DNA of 64,000 nucleotides from Balneolaceae bacterium UBA3186 (GCA_002364085.1 DEXK01000020.1:1-64000), one strand, 5' to 3'. Counted from the stretch's first letter, positions 26,410-35,435 are shown. Program-made: numbers and translations. The notes: generated from the sequence alone by a model not told the origin.

Positions 26410-26962
26410 AAAGAAGATACTTCGCCACCGCAGCCACTACTAAGGAGTGGTGGACTTCCCCATTTGCAACCAAATCCAGAAATTTTTCAAGGGGAATTAC
26501 TTGTACATTTATCCTTTCATTTCCATCCAGGTTTTGATCTGACATCCTCTTACAGTTTTTTATCAGATAAGTATGTGTGTAGTTAGTGAGTATTGCCGGA
26601 TTTGAACTCACCTTACCCAAATTGATTACTTCTGTTCCTGCAAAACCCGTCTCTTCTTTAAGTTCTCTAATGGATGTTTCTTTGGGATGTTCTCCGGAAT
26701 CCACCATTCCTCCCGGTAACTCCAATGTTGGCTCCTCAATTCCGTATCGATATTGTTCTACCAACACGATCTCATCTTCTTCAGTAAGTGCAATCACATT
26801 GATCCAGTCAGGTGCTTCAATAATTGAAAATGTAGCTTTATGATCTTCTGACTCGATCTTCATATCTCTACTTAAAACCTTGAAGATATTAGTCGTATAT
26901 TCAACCTGCTCTTTGGTAGTAACCCAAGACTCAATTGTATAATTAAATAGTTTTTTGCTCAT
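26393..26962 (-). CDS. NUDIX hydrolase (ADP-ribose pyrophosphatase-like)
   Basis: Hydrolyses nucleoside diphosphates linked to other groups. The Nudix box GGMVDSGEHPKETSIREL followed by KEETGF (about residues 82-105) matches GX5EX7REUXEEXGU. VEQYRYGIEEPTLELPGG before the box resembles ADP-ribose/ADP-sugar pyrophosphatases, so this is the likely substrate class. The ATG at 26962 is preferred over an in-frame GTG at 27001. That ATG shares bases with the ATG of the divergent amn gene (the palindrome CATG). The last few residues are encoded by a word repeat. Confidence 0.9.
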   Translation of the reverse strand: MSKKLFNYTIESWVTTKEQVEYTTNIFKVLSRDMKIESEDHKATFSIIEAPDWINVIALTEEDEIVLVEQYRYGIEEPTLELPGGMVDSGEHPKETSIRELKEETGFAGTEVINLGKVSSNPAILTNYTHTYLIKNCKRMSDQNLDGNERINVQVIPLEKFLDLVANGEVHHSLVVAAVAKYLLWKSEK

Positions 26963-28142
26963 GCCCGATTCACTTCTATTATCACATTCTAATTTTTCCA
27001 CTCTCGAAGAACGTATGAAAGCTACGGAAAAAGCCTGCGATCTGATGGAGAAAATTTACGACTCCGGTAAATATCCCAAAATGTTAGTGGAACGAGCCTG
27101 GTCAGAACATAATCCGATCATAAAAGGAGAACTCGCTCAGCCTAAAGCACTGAGATCCTATCTTGAGCGTGAGATTTTACGTCTTCTGGAAAAAAAAGCA
27201 GATATCAAAATTGAGCCATCACGGGATGTTATAGAACTGAACGATCCTCTTTTATTGGATCATACCGATGAAAGCAATTGGGACATCACCAAGAAAAAGC
27301 TTTTTCTATTTAGCCCTGAACGAACCGACATTTCATTAGACCGTCTTCAGCATTACACAGGAACCAGCGCTCATGATTTTCAGCGATACATTTTGTTCAC
27401 TAACTATGAGATGCATGTTGAAGTATTTCTGGAAAAGTTTCCTGATTGCGTAAAACCGGTAAGGGATGGCGTTCAGATGCCTGCTTTCCACCACAAGTTA
27501 GATGACAACAAAGGTATTACGCTGATCAACATTGGTGTTGGTCCATCAAATGCGAAAACGATTACTGATCATGTTTCAGTACTTCGACCTGATGCCATGA
27601 TAATGGTTGGGCATTGTGGCGGACTTCGAAATCACCAGGAAATCGGAGATTTTGTACTCGCAAACGGTTACATGAGAGACGATCGTTTATTGGATGATCT
27701 TTTTCCGATCGGAATACCTGTAATTCCAAACTACATCCTTAATTTATATCTCAAGCAAGTTCTGGATAATCACGGATTGAGTCATCGCATCGGAACTGTA
27801 TTTACTACTGCCAACAGAAACTGGGAGTTCTCTAAAAAAGATACTGTTGAAAAGATCCATCAAAGCCGAAGTTTAGCGGTGGATATGGAATCAGCAACGG
27901 TTGCTACCAATGGATTCAGATATCGCGTTCCTCATGCGACTTTACTTTGTGTAAGTGATAAGCCACTTCATGGAAAACCAAAACTTTCAGGAGCGGCACA
28001 AGCATTCTACCAAAACTCTAAGGAAAAACATTTGGAGATCGTGATTGAAACCATCGACATGATAAAACAAACTCACCCCGACGGACTTCCAAACTCAAGC
28101 ATTCGAGCTTTCAACGAACCGTTGATGGGAAGCGGAGAATAG
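26961..28142 (+). CDS. amn: AMP nucleosidase
   Basis: Splits AMP into adenine and ribose 5-phosphate. The 393-aa protein aligns by eye with E. coli Amn throughout the nucleosidase domain: ITLINIGVGPSNAKTITDH, MIMVGHCGGLRNHQEIGD, TANRNWEFSKKDTV, VDMESATVATNGFRYRVP and LLCVSDKPLHGKPKLSGAA, ending with FNEPLM. A mid-protein insertion found in E. coli is absent, so it is shorter (E. coli 484 aa). The ATG at 26961 is used; an alternative ATG at 27015 would remove the overlap with the divergent NUDIX gene. Together with NUDIX it suggests a nucleotide salvage/recycling pair. Confidence 0.93.
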   Translation: MPDSLLLSHSNFSTLEERMKATEKACDLMEKIYDSGKYPKMLVERAWSEHNPIIKGELAQPKALRSYLEREILRLLEKKADIKIEPSRDVIELNDPLLLDHTDESNWDITKKKLFLFSPERTDISLDRLQHYTGTSAHDFQRYILFTNYEMHVEVFLEKFPDCVKPVRDGVQMPAFHHKLDDNKGITLINIGVGPSNAKTITDHVSVLRPDAMIMVGHCGGLRNHQEIGDFVLANGYMRDDRLLDDLFPIGIPVIPNYILNLYLKQVLDNHGLSHRIGTVFTTANRNWEFSKKDTVEKIHQSRSLAVDMESATVATNGFRYRVPHATLLCVSDKPLHGKPKLSGAAQAFYQNSKEKHLEIVIETIDMIKQTHPDGLPNSSIRAFNEPLMGSGE

Positions 28143-28144
28143 TT

Positions 28145-28207
28145 GTTGAATATTGAATAACCAATACTTCATCATTCGTTATTCCTTGTTCAATATTCAT
28201 TATTCAT
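28145..28207. repeat. ATTCAATATTC palindromic word repeat between amn and radC
   Basis: Arms TGAATATTGAATAAC and GTTATTC-CTTG-TTCAATATTCA form a stem with one bulge around a 16-base loop. On the minus strand it contains AACAAGGAATAACGAATGATGAAG, which resembles the 5' end of the four-helix-bundle gene at 29005 (AACAAGGAATCTCCAATGAAG), including the SD-like AAGGA and ATG. Confidence 0.65.
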
Positions 28208-28263
28208 AAATTTTTGTAAGGAATCGCCTCTCAACCTGTCTTACTTGGCAAAAACTATACGCC

Positions 28264-28980
28264 ATGAATACAGAATCATTTTCTTCCGAAGACTTCCTGA
28301 ACAGAACCGTTAAAGAAATGCGTCCCGATGAACAACCCCGGGAAAAGCTTATAAAATATGGAGCCGGCTCTCTTTCTGATGCCGAACTCCTTGCCATTCT
28401 TCTGCGAACGGGAACCAAAAAAATGAATGTGATCGAAACTTCAAGAGCACTGCTTGATCATTTTAACGGACTTCATTCACTCATCAAAAAACAATGGAGC
28501 GAGCTTCGGGTAATTCCCGGCATCGCGAAAGTAAAGGCTATTACTTTGGAGGCAGCTTTTGAACTTGCCCGCAGAATTCAGGTAGCCGGTTTAGGTGAAG
28601 AGATTCAGGTAACTTCTCCTGAAGACGCTGTTGCTTTCTTTGGTCCTAAACTCCGTCACCTAACCAAAGAGGTGTTCATTGTTGCTTTTCTGAATCATAA
28701 AAAGGTTCTGACCGGATTTCAGCAGATCAGTTCAGGTGGAAGCAATGCCACTATCGTTGAACCCGCTGAGGTAATGCGCCAAGCTGTTGTACATCAAGCC
28801 AATTCCATTCTTTTATTCCACAATCATCCTTCAGGAAACGCAAAAGCTTCAACGGCTGATATTCAACTAACCAAAAGGATCTCAGAATCCGGAAAACTAC
28901 TCGGCATCCCGATAGATGATCATATTATTATCGCAGGATATGACTTTGTTAGTTTGCGCAGCGAAGGCCATTTTCAATAA
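28264..28980 (+). CDS. radC: RadC family protein (JAB1/MPN-type)
   Basis: Predicted metal-dependent protein of the RadC group, historically linked to DNA repair, though its role is unproven. The helix-hairpin-helix-like N-terminal region (SDAELLAILLRTGTKK, VIPGIAKVKAITLEAAFEL near 75-95) precedes a JAMM domain with conserved Glu near 155 and LFHNHPSGNAKASTADIQLT near 180 (HxH...D zinc site). The 238-aa length is normal. It is flanked by word repeats and followed 24 bp later by the four-helix-bundle ORF. Confidence 0.95.
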   Translation: MNTESFSSEDFLNRTVKEMRPDEQPREKLIKYGAGSLSDAELLAILLRTGTKKMNVIETSRALLDHFNGLHSLIKKQWSELRVIPGIAKVKAITLEAAFELARRIQVAGLGEEIQVTSPEDAVAFFGPKLRHLTKEVFIVAFLNHKKVLTGFQQISSGGSNATIVEPAEVMRQAVVHQANSILLFHNHPSGNAKASTADIQLTKRISESGKLLGIPIDDHIIIAGYDFVSLRSEGHFQ

Positions 28981-29004
28981 CCAAAATTCAACAAGGAATC
29001 TCCA

Positions 29005-29382
29005 ATGAAGAATAAAAACTCATTTAATTTACAAGACAGGATAATTAACTTCTCTCTGTTGATTATGAAAATAGTAGAAGGACTTCCTAAATCTTATACA
29101 GGTCAACATTTTGCTAAACAGTTGGTAAGATCTGGGACTTCACCGGCATTTCAATATGGAGAAGCTCAAGCTGCAGAATCGCGCAAAGATTTCATTCATA
29201 AACTTAAGATTGGGCAAAAGGAATTGCGAGAAACTTTTGTTTGCTTAACAATTATCAAAAAGCATCCTCTTTCAAGTTCTGAGTTACTAGAAATTGCTCT
29301 AACAGAATGTGATGAACTGATTGCAATCTTTCATAAGAGTATCGGAACTGCAAAAAAGAATCTGGATAAAAATGGATATTGA
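29005..29382 (+). CDS. Four-helix-bundle protein (23S rRNA IVP / S23 family)
   Basis: Small all-helical protein of 125 residues. The family is known from 23S rRNA intervening sequences and from the Avd accessory proteins of diversity-generating retroelements; its dispersed copies have no settled function. Visible signatures are LVRSGTSPAFQYGEAQAA near 42-59 and DFIHKLKIGQKELRETFVCL near 63-82. AAGGA precedes the ATG by 9 bases. No rRNA or reverse transcriptase is nearby. Flanks carry word repeats (AACAAGGAAT on the left; TTATTCCTTGTTCATTATTGGATATTGAAT on the right, inverted), suggesting a small cassette inserted between radC and argS. Confidence 0.85.
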   Translation: MKNKNSFNLQDRIINFSLLIMKIVEGLPKSYTGQHFAKQLVRSGTSPAFQYGEAQAAESRKDFIHKLKIGQKELRETFVCLTIIKKHPLSSSELLEIALTECDELIAIFHKSIGTAKKNLDKNGY

Positions 29383-29450
29383 TTATTCCTTGTTCATTAT
29401 TGGATATTGAATAGATCATTGAATAATTCTTAATTCTTAATTGAATCAGC
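29377..29450. repeat. ATTCAATATTC word repeat after the four-helix-bundle gene
   Basis: Contains GATTATTCCTTGTTCATTATTGG, ATATTGAAT, ATTGAATAATTC and TTAATTCTTAATTG. Read on the minus strand, the first word is CCAATAATGAACAAGGAATAATC, again with AACAAGGAAT. It begins at the ORF's final codons and fills the gap before argS. Confidence 0.6.
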
Positions 29451-29459
29451 CTTATCTTA

Positions 29460-31115
29460 ATGCTGAATCCAGAAATGAATCTTAGAATGAACGACTACCT
29501 CCAGCAAATAATCGCTGACTCTTTACAACAATTTGAACTAGAAGAACTGCCTGAAATCCAGACGGAAGCTCCTAAAGACGCCAGCCATGGCGATGCTTCC
29601 ACTAATGTTGCAATGATGCTGGCAAAACCTCTTCGTAATAATCCACGAGCTATTGCACAACAGATCATCGACGGATTGAAGTACGATGAAAAGAAAATTT
29701 CTTCAGTAGAAATTGCAGGTCCCGGATTCATCAACTTTCGATTTGCTGAGGATTATTTGTACGATGAATTACAGAGTATTCTGGATGCTGGATCCGGCTT
29801 TGGAAGAACCGATGAACATTCCGGTAAAAAAGTATTGGTAGAGTTTGTAAGTGCAAACCCAACGGGACCACTGACTGTCGGTCATGGACGAAATGCAGTT
29901 CTCGGAGACACCGTTGCAAGATTGCTGGAGTGGACAGGAGCTGAGGTTGACAGGGAGTATTACTTCAATGATGCCGGTCGACAAATGCGTGTTTTGGGGC
30001 AAAGTGTGCAAGCTCGATATTTAGAAAAATTAGGCAAAGAATCTGAATTCCCAGAAGGCGGATATGAAGGAGAATATATACGAGATATTGCAGCTGAATT
30101 AGCGAAAGAAAATGCTGAATTATCTGGTAATATAGAAGACTGGAAACCCTTCAAAGAAAAAGCAGAAGAAGCCATTTTTGCTGATATCAGCAATACGCTC
30201 CAGCGAATGAATATCAATATGGATTCCTTCTTCAACGAGCATAGTTTGTATGCGGATGGATCCATTGATTCCACCGTTGAAAAGCTCCGTGAAAAAGAAT
30301 TAGCCTATGATAAAGACGGAGCCGTTTGGTTTAAAACAACCGAATTCGGAAAAGAACAAGACACCGTTTTGATCAAAAGCACGGGAGAGCCGACGTACAG
30401 ACTTCCCGATATCGCTTATCATATGAACAAGCTGGATCGAGGGTATGATATTTGTCTGGATGTATTCGGAGCTGATCACATTGCCACTTATCCTGATGTG
30501 CTTTCAGGAATTTCTGCATTGGGTTACGATAAAGAAAAAGTAGATGTGGTGATCTATCAGTTTGTGACGATCGTCAAAGACGGACAGCCATTTAAAATGA
30601 GCACCAGGAAAGCGAATTTTGTAACTCTTGATGAGCTTATGGATGAAGTTGGTTCTGATGTAACACGGTTTTTCTTTTTGATGAGATCTCCAAATACTCA
30701 TTTAGAATTTGATATCGCTCAAGCTAAAGAAGCGGGAGATAAAAATCCTGTGTTCTATCTTCAGTACGCGCATGCAAGAATTTCTAGCGTCCTTAGAAAA
30801 GCTATGGAAGAGTACTCTTTCTCGAATGAAGCGAACCTATCGCTTTTGAAACATCCATCAGAAGAAAGTTTAATAAAAACCATACTGCGTTTTCCTGAAA
30901 TGATTACCAGTGCTGCCAATGCTAGAGAGCCACATCGACTGATCAACTTTTTGAATGATGTTGCATCTGCATTTACAAGCTTCTATCACGATTGCCGAAT
31001 TATTGGTGTGGAAGAAGACTTGGCTCAAGCGCGAATTGAATTAGCGAAATCAACTGCTCAGGTTTTAAGAAACGGATTGACTATTCTTGGAATTTCAGCT
31101 CCGGAAAACATGTAA
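29460..31115 (+). CDS. argS: Arginine--tRNA ligase
   Basis: Class I aminoacyl-tRNA synthetase charging tRNA-Arg. The HIGH-region reads SANPTGPLTVGHGRNAVLGD near 130 and the KMSK-like loop FKMSTRKANFVTLDELMDEV near 378. The N-terminal domain starts near MNDYLQQIIADSLQQFE and the C-terminal anticodon-binding domain ends KSTAQVLRNGLTILGIS. The 551-aa length is normal. Three in-frame ATGs (29460, 29475, 29487) precede the conserved part with no clear Shine-Dalgarno; I list the longest form, although 29487 looks most typical. Confidence 0.95.
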   Translation: MLNPEMNLRMNDYLQQIIADSLQQFELEELPEIQTEAPKDASHGDASTNVAMMLAKPLRNNPRAIAQQIIDGLKYDEKKISSVEIAGPGFINFRFAEDYLYDELQSILDAGSGFGRTDEHSGKKVLVEFVSANPTGPLTVGHGRNAVLGDTVARLLEWTGAEVDREYYFNDAGRQMRVLGQSVQARYLEKLGKESEFPEGGYEGEYIRDIAAELAKENAELSGNIEDWKPFKEKAEEAIFADISNTLQRMNINMDSFFNEHSLYADGSIDSTVEKLREKELAYDKDGAVWFKTTEFGKEQDTVLIKSTGEPTYRLPDIAYHMNKLDRGYDICLDVFGADHIATYPDVLSGISALGYDKEKVDVVIYQFVTIVKDGQPFKMSTRKANFVTLDELMDEVGSDVTRFFFLMRSPNTHLEFDIAQAKEAGDKNPVFYLQYAHARISSVLRKAMEEYSFSNEANLSLLKHPSEESLIKTILRFPEMITSAANAREPHRLINFLNDVASAFTSFYHDCRIIGVEEDLAQARIELAKSTAQVLRNGLTILGISAPENM

Positions 31116-31190
31116 TTGCTTTGTTTAACCTATCTTTTTTCTATACTTAAGTGGAGAAAAGTTTGGTGAAACTGCAATGCTACTAAAAAT

Positions 31191-31997
31191 TTAACTAACC
31201 CTTAATCTCGTAAAACAGACAATCCCTCTTGTAATCTGTTCATCCACTTTGAAGCCGGCTTGTTTGAACAATTTGTTGCTTTCATCTTTGGTCCAGAATT
31301 TGATTCCTCCGATTCCCATCGACTCCTGAAGTAATCGGCCGTACCAGGCATCGGCTTTTATAAGATGCATCATAAAAAGCACTCCATCTTCTTTCAAAAT
31401 TCTGCAAGCTTCATTCAGTACTTTCACTTCTTCGGTTAACTCATTTAATGTGCCACCCATCACTATTCCGTCAAAGGTTTTGCTAAAAAAAGGCATCTCT
31501 TTAGCATCGGCTCGGACAAAATATAAGTTGGTTTCGTCAGCTTCTGCCTTTATTCGGGCTTCCTCTAACATTTGCATAGAAAAATCTAAACCTACAACAT
31601 TTGCCTTGGATTGGGCGGCTTTTAGTGCTCTGCCATAAAGCGCTGTTGAGCAACCCAGGTCAAGATATAACCCATCTTCTTTAGGCTCTGTCCATTCAAT
31701 GAGCAATTCATGCTCCTTCTCAATCGGGAAATCTTCACCTGTTAATAAAGACAGAGAGCGCTTTCGCCAGATCTCTTCATAAATAGTAGCAGTCAGTTTC
31801 CAATGGTTGGTATAAGATGCTAAACTAGAGAAATCTGGTTGTCCCCCTAAAATATCAATGATGTTATTCTTTACATCGTATTCATCACCATCCTGAGAGC
31901 ACAAAGTACCACTGAATGGCTTGTTCAGGTTCGAAATTTCTTTCGGCACCTGAATAGCTGCTCTTTCATTTTCCGGAGATTTTAATTCAAAGCTCAT
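31191..31997 (-). CDS. Class I SAM-dependent methyltransferase
   Basis: Transfers a methyl group from SAM to an unknown acceptor. A Rossmann-type methyltransferase domain begins at YLDLGCSTALYGRAL (motif I, near 110), followed by NVVGLDFSMQMLEEARIKA near 135 and FVRADAKEMPFFSKTFDGIV near 160. The first ~70 residues are an extra N-terminal segment with CSQDGDEYDVKNNIIDILGG, reminiscent of a small zinc-ribbon/Trm112-like region. The Methyltransf_11 pattern does not identify a substrate. It is downstream of the SAM hydroxide adenosyltransferase gene on the same strand (59-bp gap). Confidence 0.88.
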   Translation of the reverse strand: MSFELKSPENERAAIQVPKEISNLNKPFSGTLCSQDGDEYDVKNNIIDILGGQPDFSSLASYTNHWKLTATIYEEIWRKRSLSLLTGEDFPIEKEHELLIEWTEPKEDGLYLDLGCSTALYGRALKAAQSKANVVGLDFSMQMLEEARIKAEADETNLYFVRADAKEMPFFSKTFDGIVMGGTLNELTEEVKVLNEACRILKEDGVLFMMHLIKADAWYGRLLQESMGIGGIKFWTKDESNKLFKQAGFKVDEQITRGIVCFTRLRVS

Positions 31998-32056
31998 AGT
32001 CCTTTCCGTCTTTATTCGTGGAGACAGTACGTGTTTACTGCTTTGGTGTTACGTTC

Positions 32057-32845
32057 TCATTTTTGGAGTACTAAAGACACCTGTGCGCCTTTATCAACAC
32101 TTAAAAGCTTTGCTGCATTTCCTTTATTTATGCCAATTTCCAACATCCCCGAACTCCCAATAAATGCTGCTGGATCACCTTCTTCCACGTCTCCAAACGT
32201 ATTCACTAAATGATCTATCATAGTATTTCCCACATAGATTCTCACTTTTCTGCGTCCTATCATATCTTCGATCAACGCTTCCGAGATATTTGTGATCAGA
32301 TTTCCGAACCGATCTATATGAACCACCCAACCTTGAAGACCATCTTTATCCCCGATCGGAACCGCCCAGTGATAAGTTACCAGATCTTTAATCGGATCGC
32401 CGAGTTCTTTAAGAGAAACTCCGTTGATAAGATGAGCTGCTACCGGTGCAAAAATATCTCTTCCGTGAAAGGTTCTGGATCTTTCTTTACGCCAGTACTT
32501 TTGTTTATTCAGCTTTATAGCTTCGAATTGGAATTCACTATAGAAAAGTGAAAAAATTCCGTTATCCGGCCCTACGAAATACTGGTCATTAATTTTTAGA
32601 ACGATCGGATGCCGGTCTGTTCCCACGCCAGGATCTACAACCACCAAATGAACAGTATTTTTTGGAAAAAGAAACGCTGAGTTGCGAATTACCCATGCTC
32701 CCGCCATAATATCCTGAGCAGGAATATCATGTGAAATATCAATGAGACGAACATCAGGAGCTAAACCCAGAATTACTGCCTTCATCGAACTTACATATTG
32801 ATCCTGAAGACCGAAATCGGTAGTAAGCGTAATTATTTGACTCAT
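32057..32845 (-). CDS. SAM hydroxide adenosyltransferase (DUF62 family)
   Basis: Hydrolyses S-adenosylmethionine to adenosine and methionine (family: SAM hydroxide adenosyltransferase, also fluorinase/chlorinase relatives). The N-terminal catalytic motif is IITLTTDFGLQDQYVSSMK, with Asp near residue 10. The downstream elements ISHDIPAQDIMAGAW, VVDPGVGTDRHP, GPDNGIFSLFY and FHGRDIFAPVAAHL match the hydrolase subfamily rather than halogenases. The 262-aa length is normal. Its start codon overlaps the dnaN stop (TAATG), giving translational coupling. Confidence 0.92.
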   Translation of the reverse strand: MSQIITLTTDFGLQDQYVSSMKAVILGLAPDVRLIDISHDIPAQDIMAGAWVIRNSAFLFPKNTVHLVVVDPGVGTDRHPIVLKINDQYFVGPDNGIFSLFYSEFQFEAIKLNKQKYWRKERSRTFHGRDIFAPVAAHLINGVSLKELGDPIKDLVTYHWAVPIGDKDGLQGWVVHIDRFGNLITNISEALIEDMIGRRKVRIYVGNTMIDHLVNTFGDVEEGDPAAFIGSSGMLEIGINKGNAAKLLSVDKGAQVSLVLQK

Positions 32846-33960
32846 TAAGAATAGTTGTTCAACATCACCGGCATAACCACCATAAGAATTTCTTCGTGAT
32901 CACTTTTTTCTGATGGTCGAACAATACCTGCCCGATTTGGTGATGAAAACTCAAAACTTACCTCATCGTCATCTATATTGCTCAGAACATCGCCTAGATA
33001 TTTTGCATTAAATCCGATTTCCAACTCATCATTTGAGTATTCACAAGCAATGGTTTCTTTTGCTTCACTGCTCATATCCAGATCTTCAGCTCTAATCGTT
33101 AATTTATCTGTTGCCAGTTCAAGACGAATTTGTCTGGTTGTGGAACTAGAGAAAATAGCAACGCGACGAACCGTTGATAGCATTTGTTCTTTGGAGATCG
33201 TCAAAAACTTGTTGTTATCGCGAGGAATCACAGAATCGTAATTCGGATACTGCTCATTGATCAACCTTGTGATCACGATAGTATTTTCACTTTTAAATCG
33301 AGCGTGATCATTTGTAACTGTGATCTCACATTCTTCTCCACTGGTTGTTTTTTGAACTAAACCAAGCGCTTTATCCGGCACGATAAACTCAGTTTCTGCA
33401 CTACCTTTGATCTCTTTGTTTACATATTCAACCAAACGATAACCATCAGTTGCTACAAACTTGCTTTCTTCAGTACCGATCTTAAAATACACACCCATCA
33501 TAGCAGGACGTAGATCATCGCTTGAAACGGCGAATAATGTCTTATCAATGGCTGTGTTTATATTTTCTGTAGAAGCGCTAATTTCAACACCATTTTCAAG
33601 AGTAGGTATTTCCGGAAACTCATCTGCATCATCCCCAACCAGCTTATAATTCCCTTTATCCGTTCTGAAATTGATATTCTTTCTCTCATCAACCGAAAAG
33701 AATACAGTAATGTTGGGAAGTTGTCTTAATGTTTCTAATAAACGCCGAGCAGGAATTGCTACCGAACCCTCTTCTTCTATTTCAGCTTCTATGTATTCTA
33801 CAATTGCAATTTCAAGATCCGTTGCTGATAATTTCAGTTTCCCATCTTCAAATTCAAAAAGAATGGTTTCTAAAATCGGTAATGTGGCTTTTGACGGCAC
33901 CGCGCCTATTACAGCTGAAAGCCCTTTGTTGAGTTCGTTACTTGATACTGAAAATTTCAT
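32845..33960 (-). CDS. dnaN: DNA polymerase III beta sliding clamp
   Basis: Ring-shaped processivity clamp. The 371-aa protein shows three clamp-fold domains, beginning MKFSVSSNELNKGLSAVIGA and including SDDLRPAMMGVYFKI near 155 and ATDGYRLVEYVN near 175. The C-terminal MVVMPVMLNN corresponds to the MPMRL-type end of the family, here divergent. Its stop overlaps the ATG of the SAM hydrolase gene by one base. No dnaA, gyrB or clear DnaA boxes lie next to it, so this is not an obvious replication origin. Confidence 0.96.
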   Translation of the reverse strand: MKFSVSSNELNKGLSAVIGAVPSKATLPILETILFEFEDGKLKLSATDLEIAIVEYIEAEIEEEGSVAIPARRLLETLRQLPNITVFFSVDERKNINFRTDKGNYKLVGDDADEFPEIPTLENGVEISASTENINTAIDKTLFAVSSDDLRPAMMGVYFKIGTEESKFVATDGYRLVEYVNKEIKGSAETEFIVPDKALGLVQKTTSGEECEITVTNDHARFKSENTIVITRLINEQYPNYDSVIPRDNNKFLTISKEQMLSTVRRVAIFSSSTTRQIRLELATDKLTIRAEDLDMSSEAKETIACEYSNDELEIGFNAKYLGDVLSNIDDDEVSFEFSSPNRAGIVRPSEKSDHEEILMVVMPVMLNNYS

Positions 33961-34144
33961 GAATACGTAATTAGAGTTATTTAGGACAATTTTTTATACA
34001 ATCTTGCCCTTTCGAGAACGTGTGCTTATACTAAGAAATACTGGCTCTCTCCGCAACATTTGGAACCGGTAAAAAATCACCAAATAAGTACACCGATATA
34101 TCGTTAAAGCGCTACTGTAAACCTTAAAGATTTTATTACAGCAT

Positions 34145-35218
34145 TTGATGAAAAGCCTTACCTCAGCGCTTCTCTTTTTATTAGTTTTATCTTTTCAAAC
34201 TTCCGCTCAATCGTCACTGGCAAAGTATGGAAATGATTTTTTAAGCACCGGTGCCGGAGCTCGAGCTTTGGGAATGGGTTCTGCTCATTCGGCACTAACA
34301 AGTGATGTTACTGCCGGATATTGGAATGTAGCCGGGCTGTCAATGGTAAATGAGCCACAAGCTATTTACATGCATTCAGAGCGTTTTGATGGCATTGTGG
34401 GATACGATTACGGAGCATTTGCAATTCCACTTCAATCCAGAAATGCTGTGTTTTCAGTCAGTTTCTTTCGCCAGGGTGTAGATAATATTGCCAACACTTT
34501 AAACGCATGGGATGCAGACCGCAACCAGCCTCGCGAAAATCCTGAAGATTATATAACGCGTTTCAGTGCCGCCGATCTTGCGCTGTTTTTCTCTTTCGCA
34601 AAACAAAGCGACGAACGGTTTTCGTATGGAATTACCGCTAAGATCATCAATCAACGGCTAGGACCTTTTGCAAAAGCCTGGGGATATAGCCTGGATGTTG
34701 GAGCGCAATTAAAAACAGATATCGTTGACCTCGGGTTCGCTATTCGCGATGCAACCACCATGCAAAAAATGTGGACTGTGGATGAAGATGAGTTTGCAGG
34801 ATTTCAGGAAGTGTTTGATGATTCCATTCCAAGCGGACAAAACGAATATGTACTTCCTTCCATAAAATTGGGAGTTTCTAAGATCTTTACGTTTAATGAT
34901 TTTGATCTTATTACTGCCATCGATACCGATCTGCTTTTTGAAAACCGACAAGCTTATTACATACACTCAGGCAAGATGAGTATTGAACCTCATGTGGGAG
35001 CAGAACTTACTTACAAAGATGTGATCAGTTTCAGAACAGGTATTACTGATTTTATATCCGATCCGGAAGGCGGTTTTTCTGTTTCTCCAACATTGGGATT
35101 AGGCGTTCAACTCCTGAAATTCAATCTGGATTATGGCTTTGCCAGCTTTGCGGGAACTTCTAGCAATTTAGGATATACGCATCGGATTTCGCTTCAATAT
35201 AGATTCCTGAAAAATTGA
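34145..35218 (+). CDS. PorV/PorQ-family outer-membrane beta-barrel protein
   Basis: Putative outer-membrane protein of the PorV type, known in type IX secretion and related UPF0164 proteins. A signal peptide (to about residue 22, TSAQ) is followed by FLSTGAGARALGMGSAH, the family's signature near residue 32, then DVTAGYWNVAGL near 54. Alternating beta-strands run to the C-terminus, ending with an aromatic strand (HRISLQYRFLKN). No type IX secretion partners are seen within this window, so a secretion role is only a family-based guess. Divergent from dnaN. Confidence 0.85.
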   Translation: MMKSLTSALLFLLVLSFQTSAQSSLAKYGNDFLSTGAGARALGMGSAHSALTSDVTAGYWNVAGLSMVNEPQAIYMHSERFDGIVGYDYGAFAIPLQSRNAVFSVSFFRQGVDNIANTLNAWDADRNQPRENPEDYITRFSAADLALFFSFAKQSDERFSYGITAKIINQRLGPFAKAWGYSLDVGAQLKTDIVDLGFAIRDATTMQKMWTVDEDEFAGFQEVFDDSIPSGQNEYVLPSIKLGVSKIFTFNDFDLITAIDTDLLFENRQAYYIHSGKMSIEPHVGAELTYKDVISFRTGITDFISDPEGGFSVSPTLGLGVQLLKFNLDYGFASFAGTSSNLGYTHRISLQYRFLKN

Positions 35219-35234
35219 TGTCCTCAACGAATTA

Positions 35235-35352
35235 GTCACTCAGAGCAAGATCATCGTAGCTTAGCGTAGATGATCGCAGCGAAGAGTCTGCACATCTAAA
35301 ACTAAACCAAATCCACATTGTGCAGATCCATCGGGGATTCCCTCTGGATGAC
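35235..35352. repeat. GTCA-ended palindromic repeat between porV-like gene and miaA
   Basis: Ends GTCACTCAGAGC and GGATGAC. Internal hairpins include GATCATC...GATGATC (about 35250-35275), TCTGCACA...TGTGCAGA (about 35287-35326) and GATCCATCGGGG...CCTCTGGATG. The GAAGAGTCTGCAC core resembles a widespread Bacteroidota intergenic repeat, but no coding capacity is visible. Confidence 0.65.
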
Positions 35353-35435
35353 TTTGCTTAAAACTTAGTCGTTGGTAATCACTTACTTTATGAATCCGCT
35401 TAGATTATTCATTAACTTATTCTAAAAACTAACTT

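Noticed and set aside
28981..29450. Diversity-generating retroelement accessory (Avd)
   Set aside because: The fold matches four-helix-bundle/Avd-like proteins, but no reverse transcriptase, template repeat or variable repeat is seen in the window.
32845..34144. Replication origin near dnaN
   Set aside because: No dnaA, gyrB or clear cluster of TTATCCACA boxes beside dnaN.
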